From: an uncultured Loktanella sp.
GTDB lineage: Bacteria > Pseudomonadota > Alphaproteobacteria > Rhodobacterales > Rhodobacteraceae
Assembly (NCBI GenBank): GCA_937132065.1
Contig: CAKZNT010000059.1
Span: forward strand, 1-49,093
Direction: 5' to 3'
Length of the DNA: 49,093 nucleotides
Part shown: one piece after another, positions 35,515-43,144 of the stretch
Layout of the letters: the number at the start of each line of letters is the position of its first letter
Position numbering within the stretch: position 1 is the stretch's first letter
Made by a program: the position numbers and the translations under genes
The notes under the pieces: generated by a model
The model's database searches: none
What the model was told of the DNA's origin: nothing
Seen by the model: only the letters and a program-made list of their open reading frames with translations

Positions 35515-35715
35515 AGGGGCACGGTTCCCCGTAAACGAGGCTAAGCCTCAGGGGGATGAAATGGGAATGTGGGAAGGCCGATCCAATCGGGAGGCCAAAA
35601 ACCACAGCCGCCCCCGCGACTGTAATGCGCAGAGTGCTTTGCGATACGCCACTGGGTCACACCGGGAAGGTAGCAAAGCATGTTCGATGCGTAAGCCAGG
35701 AGACCAGCCGCGCGT
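35515..35715 (+). promoter_or_regulatory. cobalamin riboswitch
   Basis: Family landmarks appear in order: GGGAATGTGGGAAGGC near 35563, CCACAGCCGCCCCCGCGACT near 35602, GCCACTGG at 35648-35655, and the B12-box AAGCCAGGAGACC at 35693-35705. It binds cobalamin and normally lowers expression when B12 is plentiful. A hairpin CCCGTC/GACGGG (35729-35746) follows, then the cbtB ribosome site; no T-tract is present, so translational control is more likely than termination. Boundaries are approximate. Confidence 0.95.
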
Positions 35716-35762
35716 AATGTAACCAACCCCCGTCGGGTGTGACGGGCATCTGGAGAAGCAAA

Positions 35763-35951
35763 ATGAAGAACGAACCACAAGTTATCGCCGCAACGCCTGC
35801 AAAGGCCAAAGTATCGACAAACCTGCTCGCAATCATCGCGACCGCGTTTATCGGTCTGGGAATTGTTACCGTTGCTGGCAACGTGCAGGCGGCAACGCTG
35901 CACGATGCAGCGCACGATGTGCGCCACGCAACCGGCTTCCCCTGCCACTAA
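35763..35951 (+). CDS. cbtB: cobalt transporter subunit CbtB
   Basis: A 62-residue protein with one membrane segment (about 20-42: LLAIIATAFIGLGIVTVAGN) and the conserved His-rich C-terminus HDAAHDVRHATGFPCH, typical of CbtB. It works with CbtA as a predicted B12-regulated cobalt transporter. The ATG at 35763 follows GGAG (35752-35755), directly behind the cobalamin riboswitch. Confidence 0.93.
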   Translation: MKNEPQVIAATPAKAKVSTNLLAIIATAFIGLGIVTVAGNVQAATLHDAAHDVRHATGFPCH

Positions 35952-35954
35952 GCC

Positions 35955-36623
35955 ATGTTTAGTAAAATTGCTGTCAGCGCGTTGATCGCTGGCTTCGGGG
36001 CGGGGCTTGTTGCCTCCGTCATGCAGTATGCATTTGTGCAGCCACTCTTGTTGCACGCTGAACTGTTCGAAGCCGACCCGACAACTGCCCTCGACATAGT
36101 CACCTCACCGCGCGGCGAGTTCGATCTCGTGCGCCAAGGCCTCAACGTTATCTTTGCGGCCCTTATCTATACAGGTTACGCCTTTATTCTATTGGCGGGC
36201 ATGGTTTTTGCTGAACAGCGAGGACACCCGATCACCGCACGCAACGGGATCATCTGGGGAATCGCGGGCTTTATCGCGATGCACTTTGCACCCGCGTTCG
36301 GGCTTGCTCCCGATATGCCGGGACTGAACGGCGCAGACGTCGAAGCACGCCAAATATGGTGGTATCTGACAATTGCGCTTACGGCTGGCGGGCTTTGGGC
36401 CATCGCATTCGGACAAAGCTGGATGCTGTGGGGGGTCGGGATCATCCTGATCGCCGCGCCTCATATCATTGGCGCGCCAACACCCGACACGCTGACGAAT
36501 GTTGCACCACCTGAATTGGCGTCGCTCTTTGCGGCACGGACATTGGGCACAGCACTCGTCGTCTGGACATCGCTCGGGCTTTTGCTCGGCGGGGTCTGGA
36601 ACAGCAAACTGGCGGAGGTGTAA
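35955..36623 (+). CDS. cbtA: cobalt transporter CbtA family membrane protein
   Basis: A 222-residue polytopic protein with about five membrane segments. The segment AMHFAPAFGLAPDMPGLNGA matches the conserved CbtA loop. The N-terminal segment is ISALIAGFGAGLVASVMQYA-like, reading from residue 4. It begins 3 bp after the cbtB stop under the same riboswitch. Transport of cobalt is the accepted prediction for the family, based on B12 regulation. Confidence 0.92.
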   Translation: MFSKIAVSALIAGFGAGLVASVMQYAFVQPLLLHAELFEADPTTALDIVTSPRGEFDLVRQGLNVIFAALIYTGYAFILLAGMVFAEQRGHPITARNGIIWGIAGFIAMHFAPAFGLAPDMPGLNGADVEARQIWWYLTIALTAGGLWAIAFGQSWMLWGVGIILIAAPHIIGAPTPDTLTNVAPPELASLFAARTLGTALVVWTSLGLLLGGVWNSKLAEV

Positions 36624-36626
36624 CCC

Positions 36627-37067
36627 ATGCGGGCACTCATCCTCTTCTTTGTCGGACTGGCCTTTGGCACAGGGCTTGGCTACCTGATGGGAATACCCGT
36701 CGAGGCGCATGATCACGCAGGGCACGACGACCCGACACACGAACATAGCGTGATCACCGCGTGGGACGGGCCCGAACCATCCATCGCGATCAACCTGCTC
36801 CCCGAACATGGGGGGGCATTCAACCTCTTTGCTAACGTGAGCGGGTTCACCTTTGCACCGCAAGACGTGAACCAAGCCTCTGAACAAGGGACAGGACACA
36901 TCCACGTTTACCAAGACGGGGTGAAAATCGGTCGGTTCTATTCGCCGTGGGCGCATCTCGTCGGGTTGAAAAGCGGCTCAACGATCAGGGTGACACTGAA
37001 CGCCAACGATCACACCGCTTGGGGGTTCAACGGCGTGCCAATCGCCGCCGAAACCATCGTGCCATGA
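36627..37067 (+). CDS. anchored periplasmic His-rich protein of the cbt operon
   Basis: A 146-residue protein with an N-terminal hydrophobic segment (LILFFVGLAFGTGLGYLMGI), then a His cluster HDHAGHDDPTHEH at about 29-41. A beta-rich domain containing GTGHIHVYQDGVKIGRFYSP follows. I do not recognise the family. It starts 3 bp after cbtA and so is also under the cobalamin riboswitch. A cobalt-binding function at the outer face of CbtAB is inference from the histidines and location. Confidence 0.75.
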   Translation: MRALILFFVGLAFGTGLGYLMGIPVEAHDHAGHDDPTHEHSVITAWDGPEPSIAINLLPEHGGAFNLFANVSGFTFAPQDVNQASEQGTGHIHVYQDGVKIGRFYSPWAHLVGLKSGSTIRVTLNANDHTAWGFNGVPIAAETIVP

Positions 37068-37068
37068 C

Positions 37069-37380
37069 CTATAGGGCTGGAACGCGGGTCTTGAGACAAA
37101 AGCGCAATCGGCCAGCAGGCCTTGCGTCCGCGATCCAGCCCGCAGGTGCGGCGTCATACAACGCCACAAAGGCGCGCACATCATCCGCGTCGGCGTCCGT
37201 CAGGCCCGCAAAAACATATGTCGCGCCTTCACTGGCCTGCACGGCGATACCCACAGGCGTATCGCAAACCGAGAGGCAAGGATGCATCACAACCTCCCAG
37301 CCGCTCAAATCGGCCAAGGCATCAGCAAGCGCGGCCCCTGGGCCAGCACAAGTCGCACAAATTGTTACTCGCTTGGTCAT
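37069..37380 (-). CDS. second DUF1636 protein, predicted [2Fe-2S] ferredoxin-like
   Basis: A 103-residue protein starting MTKRVTICATCAGPGAALAD. Cysteines C8, C11, C35 and C39 (the last pair in HPCLSVCDTPVG) give the C-x2-C ... C-x3-C arrangement of thioredoxin-like 2Fe-2S ferredoxins. It is shorter than the copy at 27043. It is divergent from cobW (42 bp apart) and convergent with the cbt operon (1 bp apart). Confidence 0.82.
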   Translation of the reverse strand: MTKRVTICATCAGPGAALADALADLSGWEVVMHPCLSVCDTPVGIAVQASEGATYVFAGLTDADADDVRAFVALYDAAPAGWIADARPAGRLRFCLKTRVPAL

Positions 37381-37422
37381 AGGCAATGGCTTAGATCAAC
37401 TCTCTAGAATTGGAAACGCATA

Positions 37423-38490
37423 ATGGCTTCTAAAATTCCCGCAACCGTTGTCACGGGCTTCCTTGGCGCTGGCAAAACCACGCTGATCCGTCACATGCTG
37501 CAAAACGCGCAAGGCAAACGGATCGCGCTGATCATCAACGAATTTGGCGACCTTGGCGTTGACGGCGACATCCTCAAAGGATGCGGCGAAGAGACCTGCA
37601 CCGAAGATGATATCGTCGAGCTGTCAAACGGCTGCATCTGCTGCACCGTGGCCGATGACTTCATTCCGACAATGGAGCAACTCTTGGCGCGCGACCCGCA
37701 GCCAGATCACATCGTGATCGAAACCTCGGGGTTGGCATTGCCGCAACCGCTGATCCGGGCCTTCAACTGGCCGGGTATCTCGACAAAGGTCACCGTCGAC
37801 GGGGTCATCACCGTTGTTGACGGACGCGCCGTGCACGATGGACAGTTCGCGCATAACGTGGCTGCGGTTGACGCACAGCGGGCGCAAGACGAAAACCTTG
37901 ACCACGAAACGCCGCTCTCCGAACTCTTCGAGGACCAGATCGCGGCGGCTGACATGATCGTCGTGAACAAATCCGACCTGATGGAAACCACCGACGCTGA
38001 CGCGCTGACCGCTCGACTCAAGTCAGAGGCGCGCGACGGCGTGCAGGTGATCAAGGCCGCGATGGGCGCACTGCCCGTCGATGTGCTCTTGGGGCAAGGG
38101 ATCGGGTCCGAGAACGACCTAGAGGCGCGCCACGAAGTGCATCACCACCACCATCACGACGATGAAGATGATGGGCACGACGACCATGATCACGAGCACG
38201 AACACGGGCACGACGAGTTCGAAAGCTTCATCGTGACACGCGGCGAGGTCGCAGACGCGCCCGCCTTCAAGGCCCAAGTCGCAGACGTCATCCGCGCCCA
38301 CAACATTCTACGGCTCAAGGGCTTCGTCGCAATCGAAGGCAAGCCGATGCGGATGACCCTGCAAGCGGTCGGACCACGGGTCGACAGCTACTTTGATCAG
38401 GCCTTCGAAGGGGCGCGCGAAACCAAACTCGTCGTCATCGGAGAAGCCGGACTTGATCAGGACGCAATCACCGCCGCGCTACTGGCATGA
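37423..38490 (+). CDS. cobW: cobalamin biosynthesis protein CobW (G3E GTPase)
   Basis: A 355-residue metallochaperone-type GTPase: Walker A GFLGAGKTTLIRH at about 10-22, the metal-binding CxCC motif (NGCICCTV), GTP motifs ETSGLALP and VVNKSDL. A His/Asp-rich loop (EVHHHHHHDDEDDGHDDHDH, about residues 236-260) precedes the C-terminal CobW_C domain. CobW is thought to load Co2+ onto the late chelatase CobN. The stop overlaps the next gene by 4 bp. Confidence 0.94.
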   Translation: MASKIPATVVTGFLGAGKTTLIRHMLQNAQGKRIALIINEFGDLGVDGDILKGCGEETCTEDDIVELSNGCICCTVADDFIPTMEQLLARDPQPDHIVIETSGLALPQPLIRAFNWPGISTKVTVDGVITVVDGRAVHDGQFAHNVAAVDAQRAQDENLDHETPLSELFEDQIAAADMIVVNKSDLMETTDADALTARLKSEARDGVQVIKAAMGALPVDVLLGQGIGSENDLEARHEVHHHHHHDDEDDGHDDHDHEHEHGHDEFESFIVTRGEVADAPAFKAQVADVIRAHNILRLKGFVAIEGKPMRMTLQAVGPRVDSYFDQAFEGARETKLVVIGEAGLDQDAITAALLA

Positions 38491-38936
38491 TCTTCGTCGA
38501 GCGCACAGATCCACACGACCCGCAGGCCACCGCCCTTCTGGAGCAAAGCCACGCGTTGATGCAAAGCCTCTTCCCGCCGGAAGATAACTTTTATCTGTCG
38601 ATTGATGATCTGTGCGCCGACAACATCCACTTTTTCACCGCCCGCGAAGGGGCCGTAATGCTGGGAACCTGCGCGCTCGCAGTCAACGACGGCTACGGCG
38701 AGATTAAATCAATGTTCGTCTCAGAGGCGGCGCGGGGAAAAGGGGTCGGTGACGCGCTCTTGCGGCAAGTCGAAGACCACGCCAAAACCGAATTCTTGCG
38801 GATGCTGAAGCTGGAAACAGGGAACGTGCTGCACGCAGCGCACAGGCTCTACGCACGACACGAATTCATTCCCTGCGGACCCTTTGGCGACTACAAGGAA
38901 GCGGCCTCCTCCATCTTCATGGAAAAGGCACTGTGA
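38487..38936 (+). CDS. GNAT-family N-acetyltransferase
   Basis: A 149-residue protein with the GNAT acetyl-CoA loop ARGKGVGDALLRQVEDHA at about 80-97, preceded by the beta-strand GEIKSMFVSE. C-terminal LETGNVLHAAHRLYARHEF matches the family's tyrosine and substrate region. Substrate unknown. It overlaps cobW by 4 bp (ATGA), so it is expressed with the cobalt chaperone; no link to B12 is established. Confidence 0.88.
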   Translation: MIFVERTDPHDPQATALLEQSHALMQSLFPPEDNFYLSIDDLCADNIHFFTAREGAVMLGTCALAVNDGYGEIKSMFVSEAARGKGVGDALLRQVEDHAKTEFLRMLKLETGNVLHAAHRLYARHEFIPCGPFGDYKEAASSIFMEKAL

Positions 38937-38938
38937 GC

Positions 38939-39097
38939 TTACTTCTTCTCGGTTTGCGCCGCCTTCATACGGGCAAGCAATTCTTCACGGCTCGGGCGGG
39001 CGCCAAACGGCTTCTTCTTGGAACCATGGGCGTTATGCTCGGCATGTTTCGGGGCGTTCTTGCTCATTTTCGGAGCACCAGCGGCTTTATAATCCAT
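38939..39097 (-). CDS. very basic 52-residue protein, conserved-looking
   Basis: The reverse strand encodes MDYKAAGAPKMSKNAPKHAE, then HNAHGSKKKPFGARPSREEL and LARMKAAQTEKK. It has a good ribosome site (AAGGA, spacing about 8) before the ATG at 39097. It is rich in Lys, Ala and His and has no hydrophobic core, so it is probably disordered. It converges with the GNAT gene (2-bp gap), and its start faces that of cobN 47 bp away. I recognise no function. The ribosome site and codon pattern support a true gene. Confidence 0.65.
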   Translation of the reverse strand: MDYKAAGAPKMSKNAPKHAEHNAHGSKKKPFGARPSREELLARMKAAQTEKK

Positions 39098-39144
39098 AAC
39101 TTAGTCCTTCACTTTCGGGCGTCATTACCACGGGGCAAAACCTT

Positions 39145-42100
39145 ATGCACCTGCTAGCAGCAACACCGGGCGCAATATCTGACGGCACGGAGCCTGTCGA
39201 TCTGGGGCAAACGCCCGCCGACATCGTGTTCATCTCCGCCGCAGATACAGAACTGGCAGCCCTCAGCGAGGCGCGCGCAGAGATGGCGACACCGCCCACC
39301 CTGCGGCTCGCCTCCATGATGCACCTGCAACACCCGATGTCGGTGGACCTGCATATTGACGACTGCGCGTCCAAATCCAAACTCGTCATTGCACGGGTCT
39401 TGGGGGGCACGGGGTATTGGAAATACGGCCTGACCCAATATGCGGCGCGGCTGCACGATGCAGGCATCCCCTTTGTCGCCCTGCCCGGCGATGACAAACC
39501 CGACGACGAACTGCGCGGCCTCTCCACCGTGGCAAACGCAGATTATGACGCGCTCTGGTCCTACCTCGTCGAAGGTGGCCCCGCGAATAGCCAAAATCTA
39601 CTCGCCTACGCCGCCGCAATGCTGGACGGGTCAGACAAGCCACAAGCAGCATCACCCCTTTTGCGCGCGGGCATTTACCTGCCAGAGCAAGGGATAGCAG
39701 ACGCATCAGCGGTGCACGCCCTGTGCACGCCCGGTGCACGGGTTGTGCCCATCATTTTCTACCGCGCGCTGGTGCAAGGCGGCGGGCTCAACCCAATCAA
39801 CAGGTTGGTGCGCAGCCTGACCCGTAAGGGATTGACACCATTACCAATTTTCGTAGCATCGCTCAAAGATTCACTGAGCGTCGCGACCCTCGAAACCATC
39901 TTTCAGGCCGCCCCGCCAAGCGTGATCCTCAACTGCACCGCCTTCGCCGTAGGCAGCCCCCACACAGGCGACAATTCGCCCCAAAATCCCCTTACAATGC
40001 AGGCTGCAAACAAGGCGCCAGTCTTTCAGGTGATCCTCTCAAGCACCACGGAAAAAGCGTGGGAAAACAACATCCAAGGGCTTTCAGCGCGCGATATCGC
40101 GATGAACGTGGCCCTCCCCGAAGTCGACGGGCGCATCCTCGCGCGCGCCGTATCTTTCAAGGGCGAAGCCTTCTTTGACGAAGCCACCGAATGCCCGATT
40201 GCCACCTACCAAGGGAATGGCAACAGGATCGACTATGTTGCTGATCTCACAGCGAAAATGGCCTCCCTTCGCGCCACAGAGAACGCAGATAAAAAGGTGG
40301 CCCTTATCCTCGCTAACTACCCTAACAAAGACGGACGATTAGCCAACGGGGTCGGCCTCGACACCCCCGCCGCCACCGTGAACACGTTGGATTTACTAAA
40401 AGATAACGGATACAGCGTAACCTCACCAGACAACGCGCAAGCGCTCATGGATCGCATGATGGCGGGGCCAACCAACTGGCTGACTGACCGGGCACAAACA
40501 GAAGGCGGCGAAACGCTTCCGCTGGAAATATACAAAAAACACTTCAATGACCTGCCGTGGGCGCTAAAAGACCAAATTACCACACGCTGGGGCAAACCAG
40601 AGACCGACCCCTTTCTATGTCCAATCAAACTCCCGCCGGAGGCAGCGCTCGGGTTCAAACTCTCGATCCACCGCTTTGGCAACGCCATCGTCGGCCTGCA
40701 ACCCGCACGCGGCTACAATATCGACCCCACAGAGACCTACCACTCACCAGATCTTGTGCCACCTCACAATTACCTCGCCTTCTATTTCTGGCTACGCCAC
40801 TATTGGAACGCGGACGCAATCGTGCATATGGGCAAACACGGCAACCTCGAATGGCTCCCCGGGAAAGCAGCAGCCTTATCAGAGACTTGCTGGCCCGAGG
40901 CGATCCTTGGCACAACGCCCCACATTTACCCGTTTATCGTCAATGATCCGGGCGAAGGCACGCAAGCCAAGCGCCGCACATCCGCCGTGATTATCGACCA
41001 CCTGACACCGCCCCTGACCCGCGCCGAAAGCTACGGGCCGATGCGTGATCTTGAGGCACTTGTCGATGAATACTACGAGGCAGCAGGCGTAGACCCGCGC
41101 CGTATCAAACACTTACGCGAAGAAATCTTGTCGCTATCAAATGTATCGGGGCTTGCAAAAGATGCGGGTTTCAACGGGGACGCCGACAATGACCTCGCAA
41201 AGCTGGACGCCTATCTTTGCGAGCTCAAAGAGGCCCAAATCCGCGACGGATTGCACATTTTTGGAACCTCGCCAACCGACAGGCTCGAGCGTGACCTCGC
41301 CATTGCTCTGGCGCGTGTCCCACGTGAAAACGGCAAAGGCAAAGACGCCTCCTTGCTGCGGGCACTGGCACAAGATGTAGGGGTGGGCATTGACCCGCTC
41401 GATTGTGACCTCGCAGCCCCGGCCCGCGAAAAGCCTCGTGTTCTCAACGATCTAACTTCCGACATATGGCGCACAAATGGTGACACCGTGGAGCGGCTCG
41501 AACTGCTTTCCCAAATCCTGCTGCGGGACGGGGGGTGGGGCGATCTGAGCTTGCGCTCAGGAGCGTCACAACCCGTGCTCGACGAAATCCAAAACACTAT
41601 AATCCCCACAATCCGCGCCTGCGGACCCGACGAGGGCGCGGGTCTCCTCACCGCCCTTTCAGGGCAATTCGTTGACCCGGCGCCATCCGGCGCTCCCACC
41701 CGCGGTCGTTTGGACGTCCTGCCAACGGGGCGTAATTTCTATTCGGTTGATAGCCGCGCCGTCCCGACGCCAACGGCTTGGGCATTGGGATGGAAATCCG
41801 CTAACCTCTTGATTGAAAAACACCTTCAAGATCATGGCGACTGGCCGCGCACCATGCTTGTCACGGCTTGGGGCACGGCCAACATGCGCACGGGCGGCGA
41901 CGACATCGCCCAAGCTCTCGCGCTTATGGGGGTAAAACCGACATGGGATAGCGCCAACCGCCGTGTCACAGGTTTCGAAATCCTGCCGCAAGGTGTGCTT
42001 GGCCGCCCGCGCGTCGATGTCACTCTGCGGATCTCCGGCTTTTTCCGCGACGCCTTCCCGCAACTCATCGCGCTCGTTGATAGCGCGGCACGCGCCGTGC

Positions 42101-42861
42101 AAGCTCTCGACGAACCCGCAGACCTCAACCCAGCCGCCGCGCGCGCCGCTTCCGGCGAAGACAAGGCACGGGTCTTTGGCTCCAAACCCGGCGCATACGG
42201 TGCAGGTCTTCAAGCAATGATCGACGAAAAACTCTGGGCGGATAAGGCCGACCTTGGCGAGGCCTATCTCACGTGGGGCTCTTACGCATATGATGCAAAA
42301 ACCGAAGGACGCGCCGCCAAAGAGGCCTTTACACAGCGCCTTTCCCAGACAGAAGCCATCGTGCAGAACCAAGACAACCGCGAACACGATATTCTGGACA
42401 GCGACGACTACTACCAATTCGAAGGTGGCGCAGCGGCGGCCATCAGCACTATCCAAGGGCGTGATCGCCCGATCTATCACAATGACCACTCCCGCCCCGA
42501 ACGGCCCGTCATCCGCACGCTCGAGGACGAAATCGGGCGGGTTGTGCGGTCTCGGGTTGTGAACCCCAAATGGATCGACGGGGTAAAACGGCATGGCTAT
42601 AAGGGTGCATTCGAAATCGCGGCAACTGTCGATTATCTATTTGCCTTTGCCGCGACGACTGGCGCGGTGCAAAACCATCACTTCGATCTGGTCGAGGCAG
42701 CATTTCTTGAGGATGACGCCACGCGCACATTTATCGGCGATGTGAATGCGCCAGCCTTGCGCGAGATCGCGCAGCGCTTGCAAGAAGCGATTGATCGCAA
42801 TCTCTGGATACCGAAATCAAATTCGGCACGGGCGCGAATCGCGGAATTGGCAGGCGTTTAA
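39145..42861 (+). CDS. cobN: cobaltochelatase subunit CobN
   Basis: A 1238-residue ATP-dependent chelatase subunit, homologous to magnesium chelatase BchH. Recognisable regions are VGLQPARGYNIDPTETYHSP, VHMGKHGNLEWLPGKAAALS and TSAVIIDHLTPPLTRAESYG. The C-terminal half has GSKPGAYGAGLQAMI and DSDDYYQFEGGAAAA. With CobS and CobT, absent here, it inserts cobalt into hydrogenobyrinate a,c-diamide. Residues about 490-500 are encoded by a dispersed repeat, making a local insertion (FLCPIKLPPEA). It follows cobW on the same strand and is about the usual length. Confidence 0.95.
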   Translation: MHLLAATPGAISDGTEPVDLGQTPADIVFISAADTELAALSEARAEMATPPTLRLASMMHLQHPMSVDLHIDDCASKSKLVIARVLGGTGYWKYGLTQYAARLHDAGIPFVALPGDDKPDDELRGLSTVANADYDALWSYLVEGGPANSQNLLAYAAAMLDGSDKPQAASPLLRAGIYLPEQGIADASAVHALCTPGARVVPIIFYRALVQGGGLNPINRLVRSLTRKGLTPLPIFVASLKDSLSVATLETIFQAAPPSVILNCTAFAVGSPHTGDNSPQNPLTMQAANKAPVFQVILSSTTEKAWENNIQGLSARDIAMNVALPEVDGRILARAVSFKGEAFFDEATECPIATYQGNGNRIDYVADLTAKMASLRATENADKKVALILANYPNKDGRLANGVGLDTPAATVNTLDLLKDNGYSVTSPDNAQALMDRMMAGPTNWLTDRAQTEGGETLPLEIYKKHFNDLPWALKDQITTRWGKPETDPFLCPIKLPPEAALGFKLSIHRFGNAIVGLQPARGYNIDPTETYHSPDLVPPHNYLAFYFWLRHYWNADAIVHMGKHGNLEWLPGKAAALSETCWPEAILGTTPHIYPFIVNDPGEGTQAKRRTSAVIIDHLTPPLTRAESYGPMRDLEALVDEYYEAAGVDPRRIKHLREEILSLSNVSGLAKDAGFNGDADNDLAKLDAYLCELKEAQIRDGLHIFGTSPTDRLERDLAIALARVPRENGKGKDASLLRALAQDVGVGIDPLDCDLAAPAREKPRVLNDLTSDIWRTNGDTVERLELLSQILLRDGGWGDLSLRSGASQPVLDEIQNTIIPTIRACGPDEGAGLLTALSGQFVDPAPSGAPTRGRLDVLPTGRNFYSVDSRAVPTPTAWALGWKSANLLIEKHLQDHGDWPRTMLVTAWGTANMRTGGDDIAQALALMGVKPTWDSANRRVTGFEILPQGVLGRPRVDVTLRISGFFRDAFPQLIALVDSAARAVQALDEPADLNPAAARAASGEDKARVFGSKPGAYGAGLQAMIDEKLWADKADLGEAYLTWGSYAYDAKTEGRAAKEAFTQRLSQTEAIVQNQDNREHDILDSDDYYQFEGGAAAAISTIQGRDRPIYHNDHSRPERPVIRTLEDEIGRVVRSRVVNPKWIDGVKRHGYKGAFEIAATVDYLFAFAATTGAVQNHHFDLVEAAFLEDDATRTFIGDVNAPALREIAQRLQEAIDRNLWIPKSNSARARIAELAGV
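40612..40644 (+). repeat. short dispersed repeat inside the cobN reading frame
   Basis: TTTCTATGTCCAATCAAACT followed by CCCGCCGGAGGC repeats the intergenic element at 19345-19377 at about 30 of 33 positions. It is read in frame as FLCPIKLPPEA at CobN residues 490-500. Confidence 0.75.
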
Positions 42862-43057
42862 ATGGCAGTCGCCACCGCCGCCGTGCCCAAATAACCCACC
42901 AACAAGAGAAGAGAAAACAACCGCATTTTAACAGCACCCAACATTCGTTTTTTTTCGTGATACGAGGCGGAGCCTTGTTCTCAAAGGGGAAATTGTCGCA
43001 TTCGGGCGCATTTTCAAATGTGATTCCAAAACCACACGGTTCTTGGGCGCAGGTCAT

Positions 43058-43104
43058 CGCCAACACATTCCACAATTGACATGTGTTGGCGCCACCGCTA
43101 CATA
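43058..43104 (+). promoter_or_regulatory. strong promoter overlapped by an 11-bp perfect inverted repeat
   Basis: CGCCAACACAT (43058-43068) and ATGTGTTGGCG (43081-43091) are exact inverted repeats with a 12-bp spacer. TTGACA (43076-43081) lies between and at the edge of the arms, and TACATA (43099-43104) follows at 17-bp spacing. This is a likely operator for the membrane protein that starts at 43145. Confidence 0.72.
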
Positions 43105-43144
43105 AAACATATTCCAATAATGAAATGTTTAGTGGAGCATCAAA

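Noticed and set aside
42858-42926. Minus-strand hydrophobic mini-ORF of 22 codons after cobN
   Set aside because: It looks like a membrane segment (MRLFSLLLLVGYLG) but has no ribosome binding site and overlaps the cobN stop. Not enough to call a gene.
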